DNA from: JABWBH01 sp964526695
GTDB lineage: Bacteria; Planctomycetota; Phycisphaerae; UBA1845
Assembly: GCA_964526695.1 (NCBI GenBank)
Contig: CAZGJA010000130.1
Span: 1-64,000 of the forward strand
Length of the DNA: 64,000 nt
Direction of reading: 5' to 3'
Within the stretch, counting starts at the first letter, position 1, and each line of letters begins with the position of its first letter. The position numbers and the translations under genes are program-made. Of this stretch, positions 53,462 to 61,564 are shown in pieces. The notes under the pieces were generated by a model. The model saw nothing but the letters and a program-made list of their open reading frames with translations, searched no databases and was not told where the DNA came from.

Positions 53462-54438
53462 ATGGATCATCCCGCGGACATTCTCAAAGCCGTCGTGTCG
53501 CAGCTCGATTCGGGGCGCAGGGTCGCGCTCGCGGCGGTCGTCGGCACACGAGGCTCGACGCCTCAACCCGCGGGCGCGCTGACCTGCATCGACGCGGAAG
53601 GACGCCTCATCGGAACGCTGGGGGGGGGGTGCGTCGAGGCCGAAATCCGCCGCCGCGCCCACGCCATGCTGGGCGAAGGCGCCGGGCGCGTGCTCACGTT
53701 CACCCTCGATCACGACGAGCACGACCGCGACGGCATGATCTGCGGCGGACAGATGGACATCGCCGTCGATATCCTCCTGCCCGGCAAATCCGGACAGATC
53801 GATGCCCTCCGCCACGCTGCCACGCTGCTGCGCCAAGGCTGCAACGCCGCCCTCCCCCTGCGAACCGCTCATGGCGCCGCGGCGCTGGAATACCGCCTGA
53901 ACATCGAGGCGCCGCCCAAGCTGGTGATCGCGGGGGGGGGCACATTTCAGGAATCCTCGCTCGCTTCGCGCTGGAGCTGGGCTTCCGCATCACGGTGATC
54001 GACGATCGCGTCGAGTACGCCAACCCGCAGCGCTTCCCGCCGCCGATCGAGTGCATCGCCGCTCCCATCGCTGAGGCGCTCCGCGGTTTCCCCGTGGACG
54101 CAAACACCTACGTCGTCATCGTCACGCGAGGGCACGCGCACGACGAGGACGCGCTTCACGCGGTGCTGAACCTGCGGGCGAAGTACATCGGCATGATCGG
54201 CAGCCGCCGCAAGATCGACGTGACTTATGCGCGCCTGCGAGAGAGGGGCGCGACGCAGGAGCAGCTCGCCGCCGTGCACGCCCCCATCGGACTGGCGATC
54301 CGCGCCGTCACCACCAGCGAAATCGCCGTCAGCATCGCCGCCGAGCTTGTGGCCGTCCGCCGCGCGACGCACATCGCTCCCGTGGAAGGACCGCTCCCGA
54401 TTGAAGATTCACGCGTGCCGGGAGTGGGCGTTTCATGA
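53462..54438 (+). CDS. xdhC: XdhC/CoxI family molybdoenzyme maturation protein, frameshifted at a G tract
   Basis: The protein would insert the sulfurated molybdenum cofactor into xanthine-dehydrogenase-family enzymes. The first part reads AAVVGTRGSTPQPAGALTCI, GTLGGGCVEAEI and MICGGQMDIAV, then KLVIAGGG. At a run of nine G (53932-53940) the reading frame must shift by one to continue with HISGILARFALELGF, the Rossmann half, and YIGMIGSRRKIDVTY. One extra G would restore a single protein of about 325 residues. It is either an assembly indel or slippage. The gene serves the Mo hydroxylase at 46061-49902 and overlaps mocA by four bases. Confidence 0.85.
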
Positions 54439-55064
54439 GTTCCGGCGCGCCGATCACCCGCATAGCCGCGATCATCCCCGCCGCGGGCATGAGCCGCCGC
54501 ATGGGCCGCCCCAAGCAGACGCTGCGGCTCGGCGGGCACACGCTCGTCGGTCGCGTGACCGGCGTCGTGCTCGATGCGGGGGCCGACCCGGTCGTCGTCG
54601 TCACGCGCACCGAGTTCCGCGGCGCTTGCGGGCTGCCTGAAGATCCCCGCGTCATCCTGACGATCAACGACGACGCCGACAGCGAGATGCTCGATTCGAT
54701 CCGAATGGGCATCGACGCGCTCTCACCGCACGCACTGCGAGGCGTCGACGGCGTCATGGTCGTGCCGGCGGACATGCCTTTCCTGAACGTCTCCGCCGTC
54801 GCGGCCTGCATCGCCGCCTGCCGCGCCGAGCCAGGGAGCCTCATCAAGGCAACGTACAACGGCGCCGGGGGTCATCCGCTGATCTTCCCGTACGAGTTGG
54901 CGCCGCGCGTGCGGCAACTGAAGGGCGGGCTTAAAGCGCTCACCGGCGAGTTTCCGGAAAGAGTAAGGCTCATCCCCTGCGACGAAACGGTTGCCGCCGA
55001 CGTGGACACGCCGCGGGATTACGAGAACGCCTTGCGCCAAGCATCCGCCGGCCGGCGCGATTGA
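54435..55064 (+). CDS. mocA: Molybdenum cofactor cytidylyltransferase (MobA-like)
   Basis: A 209-residue nucleotidyltransferase. The signature AAIIPAAGMSRRMGRPKQTL binds the nucleotide phosphates. Later blocks include VVVVTRTEF, MVVPADMPFL with the metal-binding Asp, and GHPLIFPYEL, characteristic of the MocA group. It would convert molybdopterin to the CTP-derived cofactor used by xanthine-dehydrogenase-type enzymes, which fits the Mo hydroxylase upstream. ATG 54435 overlaps the xdhC stop (ATGA), so it is coupled to xdhC. MobA itself, which uses GTP, would normally have LAGGxSxRMG. Confidence 0.88.
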   Translation: MSSGAPITRIAAIIPAAGMSRRMGRPKQTLRLGGHTLVGRVTGVVLDAGADPVVVVTRTEFRGACGLPEDPRVILTINDDADSEMLDSIRMGIDALSPHALRGVDGVMVVPADMPFLNVSAVAACIAACRAEPGSLIKATYNGAGGHPLIFPYELAPRVRQLKGGLKALTGEFPERVRLIPCDETVAADVDTPRDYENALRQASAGRRD

Positions 55065-55106
55065 GACCGCGATCCGAACACCGCCCGCCCCTTCGACGGC
55101 GGCGCA

Positions 55107-56117
55107 TCAGAATCCCGCAAGCTCACGCAGATACGCCTGATAGGCCTGCTCCATGCCCTTGTCCGCCGCGCCGAAGTACAGCGAAAAAACCGCTCGCCCG
55201 AAGTCCTCATCCCCTTCGCCTTCGCGCGTCAGCATCGCGGCGCGCACCCGGATCGGCAGCGAGCCGTCCGCCAGATCGGCCAGCAGCCGATCCAACGCAG
55301 CTGCATGTCGCCCCTCCAACCCGTGGCGCAGAAACGACACCAGGCCCCACACGCCCGCGTAGTACGTCTGCGTGATGCCGCTGTGGTTGTGCAGCAGAAC
55401 CTCGCCCGCGTCCGTGTCCAGCAGTTCATGCAGCGAAAACGCCTTAGACTCCGCCAGGGCGCTGCGCAGGTGATCGAGGCGAAAGGAGTTGCCCAGTGGC
55501 AAAGGCCGGGGCGGCAGGCGCGTGAAATCGAACGATTCGAGATAGCACGCCAGTCCCTCGTTGAGCCACGCGGGCGGACGGCAGGATGTGCGCGTCTGAA
55601 CGTACTGATGCCAGCCTTCATGCGCCAGCGTGGCGAGCGTCGCCGCGGGGGACGAATGGAACAGCACGGCCGCGCCGTCCTCCGTAAACCCGCCCGCGCG
55701 GATGTGCTGATACACGGCGTACGATTGCGGGAAACGCGCCCGCGTGAAGCGGTCCCATTCTCCGCGGGTCGCAAAGATGTACGTCGTCAGCCGCGCGCCC
55801 TCGCGTCCCGGCGCCGGCGGCAGGAGCCGCACGTACTGCTGATACGCCGCCTCCGCCAGGACGGGCAGCGCATTGCGCAGTTCCCCGTCTTCCACCGTCG
55901 TGAAGAGGTCAAAGTGCTCCGTCGCAAGGCGAACGCCCTCGCGCTCCGCGGCGGACCACGGCTCCTGCGCGACGTGCAACGCGGGAGCCGCCGCGCGACA
56001 ACCGAGCAGCGTCAACGCAGCCGCGATCGAGGTCAGCGCAAGGGCGATGAAGCCCGGGAAGCGCCGTCGGGAAGCTGCAGCAGGCCGGGCACTGAAATGG
56101 CTCCTCATTCGCTTCAT
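55107..56117 (-). CDS. DUF1570 lipoprotein with HExxH metallopeptidase-like motif
   Basis: A 336-residue predicted lipoprotein. The signal peptide ends with the lipobox LLGC at about residue 40. The mature part has ATEHFDLFTTVEDGE and, near the middle, TLAHEGWHQYVQ, an HExxH zinc-binding motif, followed by PAWLNEGLACYLE, whose Glu is a plausible third ligand. This combination defines DUF1570, frequent in Planctomycetota. It is probably a surface or periplasmic metallopeptidase of unknown target. ATG 56117 starts the lipoprotein signal; the frame is open further upstream with no clear ribosome site. Confidence 0.82.
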   Translation of the reverse strand: MKRMRSHFSARPAAASRRRFPGFIALALTSIAAALTLLGCRAAAPALHVAQEPWSAAEREGVRLATEHFDLFTTVEDGELRNALPVLAEAAYQQYVRLLPPAPGREGARLTTYIFATRGEWDRFTRARFPQSYAVYQHIRAGGFTEDGAAVLFHSSPAATLATLAHEGWHQYVQTRTSCRPPAWLNEGLACYLESFDFTRLPPRPLPLGNSFRLDHLRSALAESKAFSLHELLDTDAGEVLLHNHSGITQTYYAGVWGLVSFLRHGLEGRHAAALDRLLADLADGSLPIRVRAAMLTREGEGDEDFGRAVFSLYFGAADKGMEQAYQAYLRELAGF

Positions 56118-56457
56118 GGTTCTGCTCGCTGGCCGCTGCGGACTCTTCCCCCCGCCCCATCGCGATCTCCCGGTCATCGTCAAACATCCCCGCCATCGCT
56201 CGGCAAGGTGTACCCTCGGGGGATAAATGCGGCAATGCCTCGCGGAAATGTTGCGACGATGCGCAATCCGACGCCTCCAGATCTCTACCTCTCTGTGCGT
56301 CGCCGGCGCCGATGGGACACGATTCCTGCCGCGCCGCGATACTCGCCGGCCCGCGCTTGTCCATCCTCTTAGGCGCACCCAGTTTCGATATTGTTGATCG
56401 CCCATGCCGCGGTAACATGACCGCCGGCGCGCGGGCTTTGGAAAGGACCGACGACGG
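56118..56457. other. Divergent intergenic region, no gene seen
   Basis: This 340-bp gap separates the DUF1570 lipoprotein and the glycosyltransferase. It includes AT-richer stretches near 56381-56425 that could be the promoter of the plus-strand gene, but no confident boxes were found. Confidence 0.45.
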
Positions 56458-58575
56458 ATGAACACTCACTCGCAGCAGGCCGACGGTCTGCCCGAACCCG
56501 AGCCGACCCCCTTCCCCCAGCGACCCCCGGCCGTCACCACCACGCACAACCATGCCAACCTCCTGACACCGGCAGCCGTCGCCGGCGCCCGAAGTTCAAG
56601 CCGCGCCGGGGCATCGTGCGCACCACCGACCAAGAACGTCGCCGCCGCCCCGTCGCCGTGGTGGCTGATCGTCATCCTGCTGGTCGGCCTGGTCTTTCGC
56701 GCCGCTTTGAGCCTCCAGGCGGGGCACACGGACGACCTCGTGCTGTTCGAGGCCTGGCTGCGTGACCTCAGCAAGCACGGCCTGGCCGAGTTCTTCAACC
56801 ATAGCAACGCCAACTATCCCCCGCTGCACCTGCTGACGCTGTGGGCGCAAGGGCGGCTGCTGGACGCCGCGGGCGTGGACCTGCTGTCCGACGCTTCCTC
56901 ATCGGTCATTCGCTTCTGGCTTCGCGCGCCCGCGTGCCTGGCGGATGCGCTCATCGCGCTGCTCCTCTACCGCGAGTGCGGTCGCCGCGCAGGACGCAAG
57001 GCCGGGCTCGCCGCGGCTGGCATCTACTTCCTCAACCCGGCCACGCTGTACATCTCCGCGTATTGGGGGCAGGTGGACAGCATTCACACGCTCTTCATCC
57101 TGGCGAGCCTGATGGCGCTGACCCGCCGGCGCCCGCTCTGCGCCGGGTTCGCCATCGGATTAGCCCTGCTGCAGAAGCTTCAGAGCATCGCCTTCCTGCC
57201 GCTCGTGCTTTTCGATGTGTACCGATACCGGCGCTGGTCCGGCGCGATCGGCTGGCTCATCGGCGCGGGGCTGTCCGTCTCCCTCGTGCTGGCGCCGTTC
57301 ATTCAAGCCGGAACAGCGAAGACGGCCAAGGAGCGCGCCGAGACCGTGAAGATGGCGATAGATCGCGGTTACGGCGTCGTGGGGCAGTATCCGCGTTTGT
57401 CCATCAATGCCTACAACCTCTGGCACATCGGCAATCACCACCTGATCGGCGACTTCAACCCGCCGCACCTGCTGATCCGCGCTGCCGGCGACGGTCAGAC
57501 CAGCGTGGCGGACGACGCCGCGTGGTATCTGCGCCTGACGTGGCGGCGTATCGGATCGATGCTGTTCGTGCTGTTCACGGCCGGCGTGCTCGCGCTGTAT
57601 GCGCGGCGGCACTCGGCGGAGGATCGCGCGCTGGCGGCCGCGGCGCTGGGCATGGGGTTCTTCCTTTTTCCCACGGAGATGCACGAGCGTTATGCCTTTC
57701 CCGTGCTCGGCGTGCTGGCGGTCTGGGCGGCGGCGGGCGGATGGCGCGAGCGATTGTACTGGGCGTTCTCGATCCTCTTCCTGCTCAACGTGGCGGCCAT
57801 TCTGCCCATCGAGCCGATCGGCGGGAGCATCAGCGTGGTCATGGTGGCGCTGTTCGTGGCGATGCTGCTGGCGCTGGGCGTTCGCGCCGGCGCGGGGCGC
57901 ATCCACATCGGCGTGGCGCAGCCGCTTCCGGACTCCGGGGCTGCATCGCCTGGCAACCTTCCGGCATCGCCCGGCCAAGCGGCGGCGGCGGCGGCGGATC
58001 CACGGGCAGCGGCGCGGGAAGCTCACGCTGACGCCGGCGACGCCCCCCCCCCCTCGAAGCTTGTGCTGTGGTTCTGCCGCGGGACCTTTGCGGCGTGGGT
58101 CATCGCGCTCAACGCCGCGTGCGTGCTGGTGTACATGGGTTCCACCGCGCCCTGGCCCCGCGAGGCCAGCGCGGTGTACCTGACCGAAATCGAACCGGCG
58201 ATCGTTCAGCAACAGCACGCCGCGCCGCAGGGCGACGCGGAGGTCGAGGGCGGACCGCTGCACGTGGGCAACCGCTACTACTTCCACGGCATCGGCGCGC
58301 ATGCCCGCTCGAAACTCGTGTATCCCGTCCCGCCGGGCGCGGCGCGCTTCAAGGCCGTCGCCGGCGTCAGCGAGGGCTTCGAGGGCCAGGTGCGACTCAG
58401 CATCCTCATCGACGGCAAGCCGGCCATCGAGAGCGGCCCGCTCATGCACGACAGCGCGCCCTTGAACGTGGACCTCGACGTCGCCGGCGCCGGCACGATC
58501 ACGCTCATCGCAGACCCCGACGGCCGCAACAACGGCGACCACGTGGACTGGGCCGACGCGCGGTTCACGAAGTAG
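56458..58575 (+). CDS. Polytopic GT-C-type glycosyltransferase fused to an NPCBM-like domain
   Basis: A 705-residue membrane protein. Residues 1-60 are a Pro/Thr-rich cytoplasmic part. About ten membrane helices follow, with DDLVLFEAWLRDL and NYPPLHLLTLWAQG in the first outer loop; the Asp pair and NYPPL are typical of PIG-M/Gpi18-like GT-C enzymes that use lipid-linked sugars. After a low-complexity Ala/Pro linker and one more helix, the last 130 residues resemble the NPCBM module (GIGAHARSKLVYP and GRNNGDHVDWADARF), a carbohydrate-binding domain. An 11-base C tract (58043-58053) encodes part of the linker. The donor and acceptor are unknown. Confidence 0.83.
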   Translation: MNTHSQQADGLPEPEPTPFPQRPPAVTTTHNHANLLTPAAVAGARSSSRAGASCAPPTKNVAAAPSPWWLIVILLVGLVFRAALSLQAGHTDDLVLFEAWLRDLSKHGLAEFFNHSNANYPPLHLLTLWAQGRLLDAAGVDLLSDASSSVIRFWLRAPACLADALIALLLYRECGRRAGRKAGLAAAGIYFLNPATLYISAYWGQVDSIHTLFILASLMALTRRRPLCAGFAIGLALLQKLQSIAFLPLVLFDVYRYRRWSGAIGWLIGAGLSVSLVLAPFIQAGTAKTAKERAETVKMAIDRGYGVVGQYPRLSINAYNLWHIGNHHLIGDFNPPHLLIRAAGDGQTSVADDAAWYLRLTWRRIGSMLFVLFTAGVLALYARRHSAEDRALAAAALGMGFFLFPTEMHERYAFPVLGVLAVWAAAGGWRERLYWAFSILFLLNVAAILPIEPIGGSISVVMVALFVAMLLALGVRAGAGRIHIGVAQPLPDSGAASPGNLPASPGQAAAAAADPRAAAREAHADAGDAPPPSKLVLWFCRGTFAAWVIALNAACVLVYMGSTAPWPREASAVYLTEIEPAIVQQQHAAPQGDAEVEGGPLHVGNRYYFHGIGAHARSKLVYPVPPGAARFKAVAGVSEGFEGQVRLSILIDGKPAIESGPLMHDSAPLNVDLDVAGAGTITLIADPDGRNNGDHVDWADARFTK

Positions 58576-59236
58576 CGCGCGAACCTCGACCGGTGATCGT
58601 TGCATCTGAATTGAGGGGCGCCAAGCGCGTGGGGCGCAACGATCGGCGCCGGGTGCGTGGCGGATTCGGCGCGCCGAAACCCGGCGCGCTGAACCAAGCT
58701 GCGCGCCGATCCAAGCTGCTCTTCGCGCGGCTGGGCCCAGGATCGTTGCCAGGGGCACCCGAGCAAAGCGAGTCGCCGCTGGGAAGCGCCCTCCCGTTGT
58801 TTCTTCGCCCGGTAGGACGCACGAGCGCTTCGCCGGCTCCGCGGGTCCAACAGAGAAGCCGGGGCCGCCCACCAAGCGCTTGCTCACGTCAGGGGCTTGA
58901 TCGCGCCGCGGACAGGTTCCCGGGCCACGCTCGCCGGCCTTGCTGGCCAAGCGCCATCACAGACTTGAGAGGTGTCCAGTCCGATCGGGAATCCGGCGAT
59001 GACCCCGCCCACCTGAAGCGCCTCGGACTCTCAATCCGGTGTCCTCAGCGGCAGGGGGGGGCGGTCCGCGGCGGCTCCACATGCCGGGATTCTGCCAGGG
59101 CAGCCGAAGCTTCGCGTTTGCAGGATGATATGATAATGTGCCGGACGAGAGTCTGGGGCGGCCGGCGGGCAACTTCACGGCGGTTCGCGCAGGCCGGCGG
59201 CGGTTGATGGGGTCCGCTCCTTCCTGATTGATTCCC
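58576..59236. other. Intergenic, 661 bp, no gene seen
   Basis: It contains very GC-rich sequence with no credible open frame, an eight-G run near 59051-59058 and an AT-richer stretch at 59121-59140 (GATGATATGATAATG) that could include a -10 element for the next gene. No tRNA fits. It may hold an unrecognised RNA or decayed gene. Confidence 0.45.
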
Positions 59237-59911
59237 ATGGCGCGCGACGTATTTCCAACCACGATGCACACCTGGATCGGGCGGCGGCTCACGGAGGGGG
59301 AGGCCGGGCGGGGGGACGTCAACCGTCACCTGATGAGCGTTTACGCCTACCCGCTCGAAGTGTACTTCCGCGGCACGTCTGATCACTGGCTCGGCGACCC
59401 CGGCGACGTGGTCGGGGGCTTCTTCGCCGACCGGCTGGCGCGTCCGAATTTCCTGGCGGACTGGCAATCTACGGGAATTCGCCTGAGGCGCTGGCTTATG
59501 AACGCCTTCTGTCTCTATCTGAAGGAGGCGAAGCGCCGGCATCGGCGGGACACGGGCCATGCCGAGCTTCCGGAGGAGTCAGCAACGGGGGCTGCGAACG
59601 TCGATCGGGACATGGACCGGGCGTTCGCGCAGTCGCTCACGCGTGAGGCGCTGAGCCGGACGCAGCAGCTCTGCACCGAGCAGGGCTTGGAGGCGCACTG
59701 GGGCATCTTCGTGCGGCATTATTACGAGGAAGCGCCGTATGACGCGGTTGGACGCGAGTACGGAGTGGATCCGCCGCGCGCGGCCGTCATGGCGAGGACT
59801 GCGTCGCGCAAGTTCCGACAGGTGATGCGTGACATTCTGATGCGCGACGGGGCGGAGGAGGGCGAGGTGGACCGTGAAATCCAGGAGCTATTGGAGGTGA
59901 CCGGCGCGTGA
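59237..59911 (+). CDS. Sigma-70-like (ECF-related) regulatory protein
   Basis: A 224-residue protein that looks like a divergent sigma factor of the planctomycete type. Region 2-like sequence is around SVYAYPLEVYFRGTSDHWLGD, FFADRLARPNFLADW and LRRWLMNAFCLYLKEAKRR. A region 4-like helix-turn-helix is PYDAVGREYGVDPPRAAVMARTASRKF (given in part). The match is weaker than for the factor at 22765. The next gene starts at its stop codon (GTGA), so the pair is translationally coupled, possibly as sigma and anti-sigma or other partner. Confidence 0.65.
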   Translation: MARDVFPTTMHTWIGRRLTEGEAGRGDVNRHLMSVYAYPLEVYFRGTSDHWLGDPGDVVGGFFADRLARPNFLADWQSTGIRLRRWLMNAFCLYLKEAKRRHRRDTGHAELPEESATGAANVDRDMDRAFAQSLTREALSRTQQLCTEQGLEAHWGIFVRHYYEEAPYDAVGREYGVDPPRAAVMARTASRKFRQVMRDILMRDGAEEGEVDREIQELLEVTGA

Positions 59912-60387
59912 CTTCTTCCCCCTCGACAAGTTCGGGTTTTGCAAAGGGCGCGCCTGGCCTGACGGAGACCGCGCGCCTGCTGCGCCTCGGGCTTACAGAA
60001 GCGAGCCGGCCCGTGGATGACGTGATCGAGCGTTTGCGCCGCCGCGACGGCGCGGAGTGGATGCGGCAGGCGTTGTCGAGCGGACCGCTGGCGATCGAAG
60101 AGTCTGTCGCGACGCCATCCCTCGGCGCCATGCCTGCTGCGAAGTTGCTCGCCTGCAAAGAGGCCTGCAAGACCTTGCTGCACCACGCGACCGAAGTGGA
60201 CGCGAGGCAGCGCGCGATCCTCAATTACTTCATCTGCGTGGCCGCCGCCCTGATCCAGCACCGGCAGCGCATCTGCAGCAAAGGCCGTGAGGAGTTGGAT
60301 CCCATCTTATTGGACCTCGCGGAAGCCGCGCCTGCACCCTGGGGCGATTGGCTGGGCAGCGCCGCCCTCGTGGCCGAGTCCGCCTGA
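59908..60387 (+). CDS. Hypothetical protein coupled to the sigma-like gene
   Basis: A 159-residue helical protein with no recognised family. A GTG start overlaps the previous stop. The first residues (SPSTSSGFAKG) come from DNA resembling a common dispersed CTCGACAAGTTCGGG repeat, so the true start may lie downstream. The middle holds a cysteine-containing helix (LLACKEACKTLLHHATEVDA). It has no membrane segment, which argues against a classic membrane anti-sigma factor. Confidence 0.5.
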   Translation: MTSSPSTSSGFAKGAPGLTETARLLRLGLTEASRPVDDVIERLRRRDGAEWMRQALSSGPLAIEESVATPSLGAMPAAKLLACKEACKTLLHHATEVDARQRAILNYFICVAAALIQHRQRICSKGREELDPILLDLAEAAPAPWGDWLGSAALVAESA

Positions 60388-60932
60388 TTCCCCTGACCAC
60401 GAGTGGATGAGCGTTTCCTCAGGGCTTTCAGCAAACCCGGAAGGTGTCCGCGCGCATTCCTCCCCCCTCCCTTTGGGAGGGGCCGAGGGAGGGCCTGCGC
60501 GGGACACAGTGCGTGCCTAACAACGCGCATCGCGCATCCACCTCCTCACAGTAAACCGAAACGCAGACAATCAATAAACAAATCGTCGATCGTTGTTGCA
60601 TTGAGCATGGCAATTCATGTTTGGGCCTAAGTGATGGAGGCCAGCCCGCGGCCCACGCGCCATCCTCTTTGCGGTCAACGAACGTGTTTCGTCCTCTCAT
60701 TGAGCGCGCGCCGCAACCGCGCTCCCCTGTCTTTCTTCTGTACGTTCGGGCCGCTGAAGGTGGGAGAGCAGCGGCCTATCTGACACAACATCTCCTCTCG
60801 ACGTGACATGAGGCAACGGAAAGCTCGCCACGCCGGCGCCCAAGCGCTGGCGTGAAAGCTGACGGTCCAGGCGGACCGCGGCTTGGGCCGTCTCCGCGCC
60901 TCGACATCGAGGGCATTCCTGGAGGAAATCGC
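60388..60932. other. Intergenic, 545 bp, with stem-loops
   Basis: It contains a CCCCTCCC-TTTG-GGAGGGG stem-loop around 60466-60485 of a dispersed type, an AT-richer stretch at 60541-60620 suited to a promoter, and an 8-bp stem GGCCGCTG / CAGCGGCC (60749-60776) in the likely leader of the next gene. No coding sequence was recognised. Confidence 0.5.
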
Positions 60933-61427
60933 ATGAGCAGACTATCGGGCATGGGGTTTGCGGCCACGCTGCTGATGGCATCGGCCGGCATGGCGCAGGT
61001 GTACGACGTGCCGTGGTTCACGATCGACGCGGGCGGCGCGATGGGCCAATCCGGTGGCACGTTCACAGTGAGCGGAACCACGGGGCAGCACGACGCCGGC
61101 GCCGCCATGAGCGGCGGCGCCTTCACTCTCGAAGGCGGCTTCTGGCCGGGCGCGTCCGACGACGGCTGCACCGGTGGGGAGAAGGTGAAGAAGGCGTCCT
61201 GCAGAGACCGCAACGGGAGCAACCAGCTCAAGGTGCTCCTCGTGGAAGGTCGCCCCGGCGACACCTTCACCGTGACGCTGGCGGACAACACCAGCAAGTC
61301 GGGCAACATCAACAACAAGGGCAAGGGCAAGGCCAAGTTCAACGACCGCCCGCCGGCGGAAGCCGGCACGGCGAGCGCTGAGTGGGGCTGCGGGGCAACC
61401 GACTCGAAGGACTACACGTGCCCGTAG
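60933..61427 (+). CDS. Small secreted protein with C-terminal cysteine module
   Basis: A 164-residue exported protein. The signal peptide runs to about residue 21 (ASAGMAQ). Residues 22-75 (VPWFTIDAGGAMGQSGGTFT then VSGTTGQHDAGAAMSGGAFT) form a short, Gly-rich region ending in EGGFWPG, of a type frequent in secreted planctomycete proteins. The last 80 residues form a cysteine module with FTVTLADNTSKSG, NNKGKGKAKF and a WGCGATDSKDYTC end, resembling the C-terminus of the protein at 25896-26846. The GGAGG ribosome site is strong. Its function is unknown; surface display or anchoring is a guess. Confidence 0.78.
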   Translation: MSRLSGMGFAATLLMASAGMAQVYDVPWFTIDAGGAMGQSGGTFTVSGTTGQHDAGAAMSGGAFTLEGGFWPGASDDGCTGGEKVKKASCRDRNGSNQLKVLLVEGRPGDTFTVTLADNTSKSGNINNKGKGKAKFNDRPPAEAGTASAEWGCGATDSKDYTCP

Positions 61428-61509
61428 AGCGTCTCGCAATGGCGAGTTTGTAGAGGATCTGAAAGGACAGGCGCGGCTAAGGCGCCGCGCCAGGTGGAAC
61501 GCAATCAAC

Positions 61510-61530
61510 GCCCGACAAGCTCGGGCTTTT
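61510..61530 (+). terminator. Rho-independent terminator candidate
   Basis: Stem GCCCGA / TCGGGC with loop CAAGC is followed directly by TTTT. It is located 83 bp after the small secreted gene and 35 bp before the next start. Confidence 0.5.
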
Positions 61531-61564
61531 CCTGGGACTTAAGACTTAAAGGGAGTTTTCGAAC

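Noticed and set aside
59020..59060. A tRNA-Glu-like anticodon arm (GGACTCTCAATCCG)
   Set aside because: No T-arm or acceptor stem can be folded around it.
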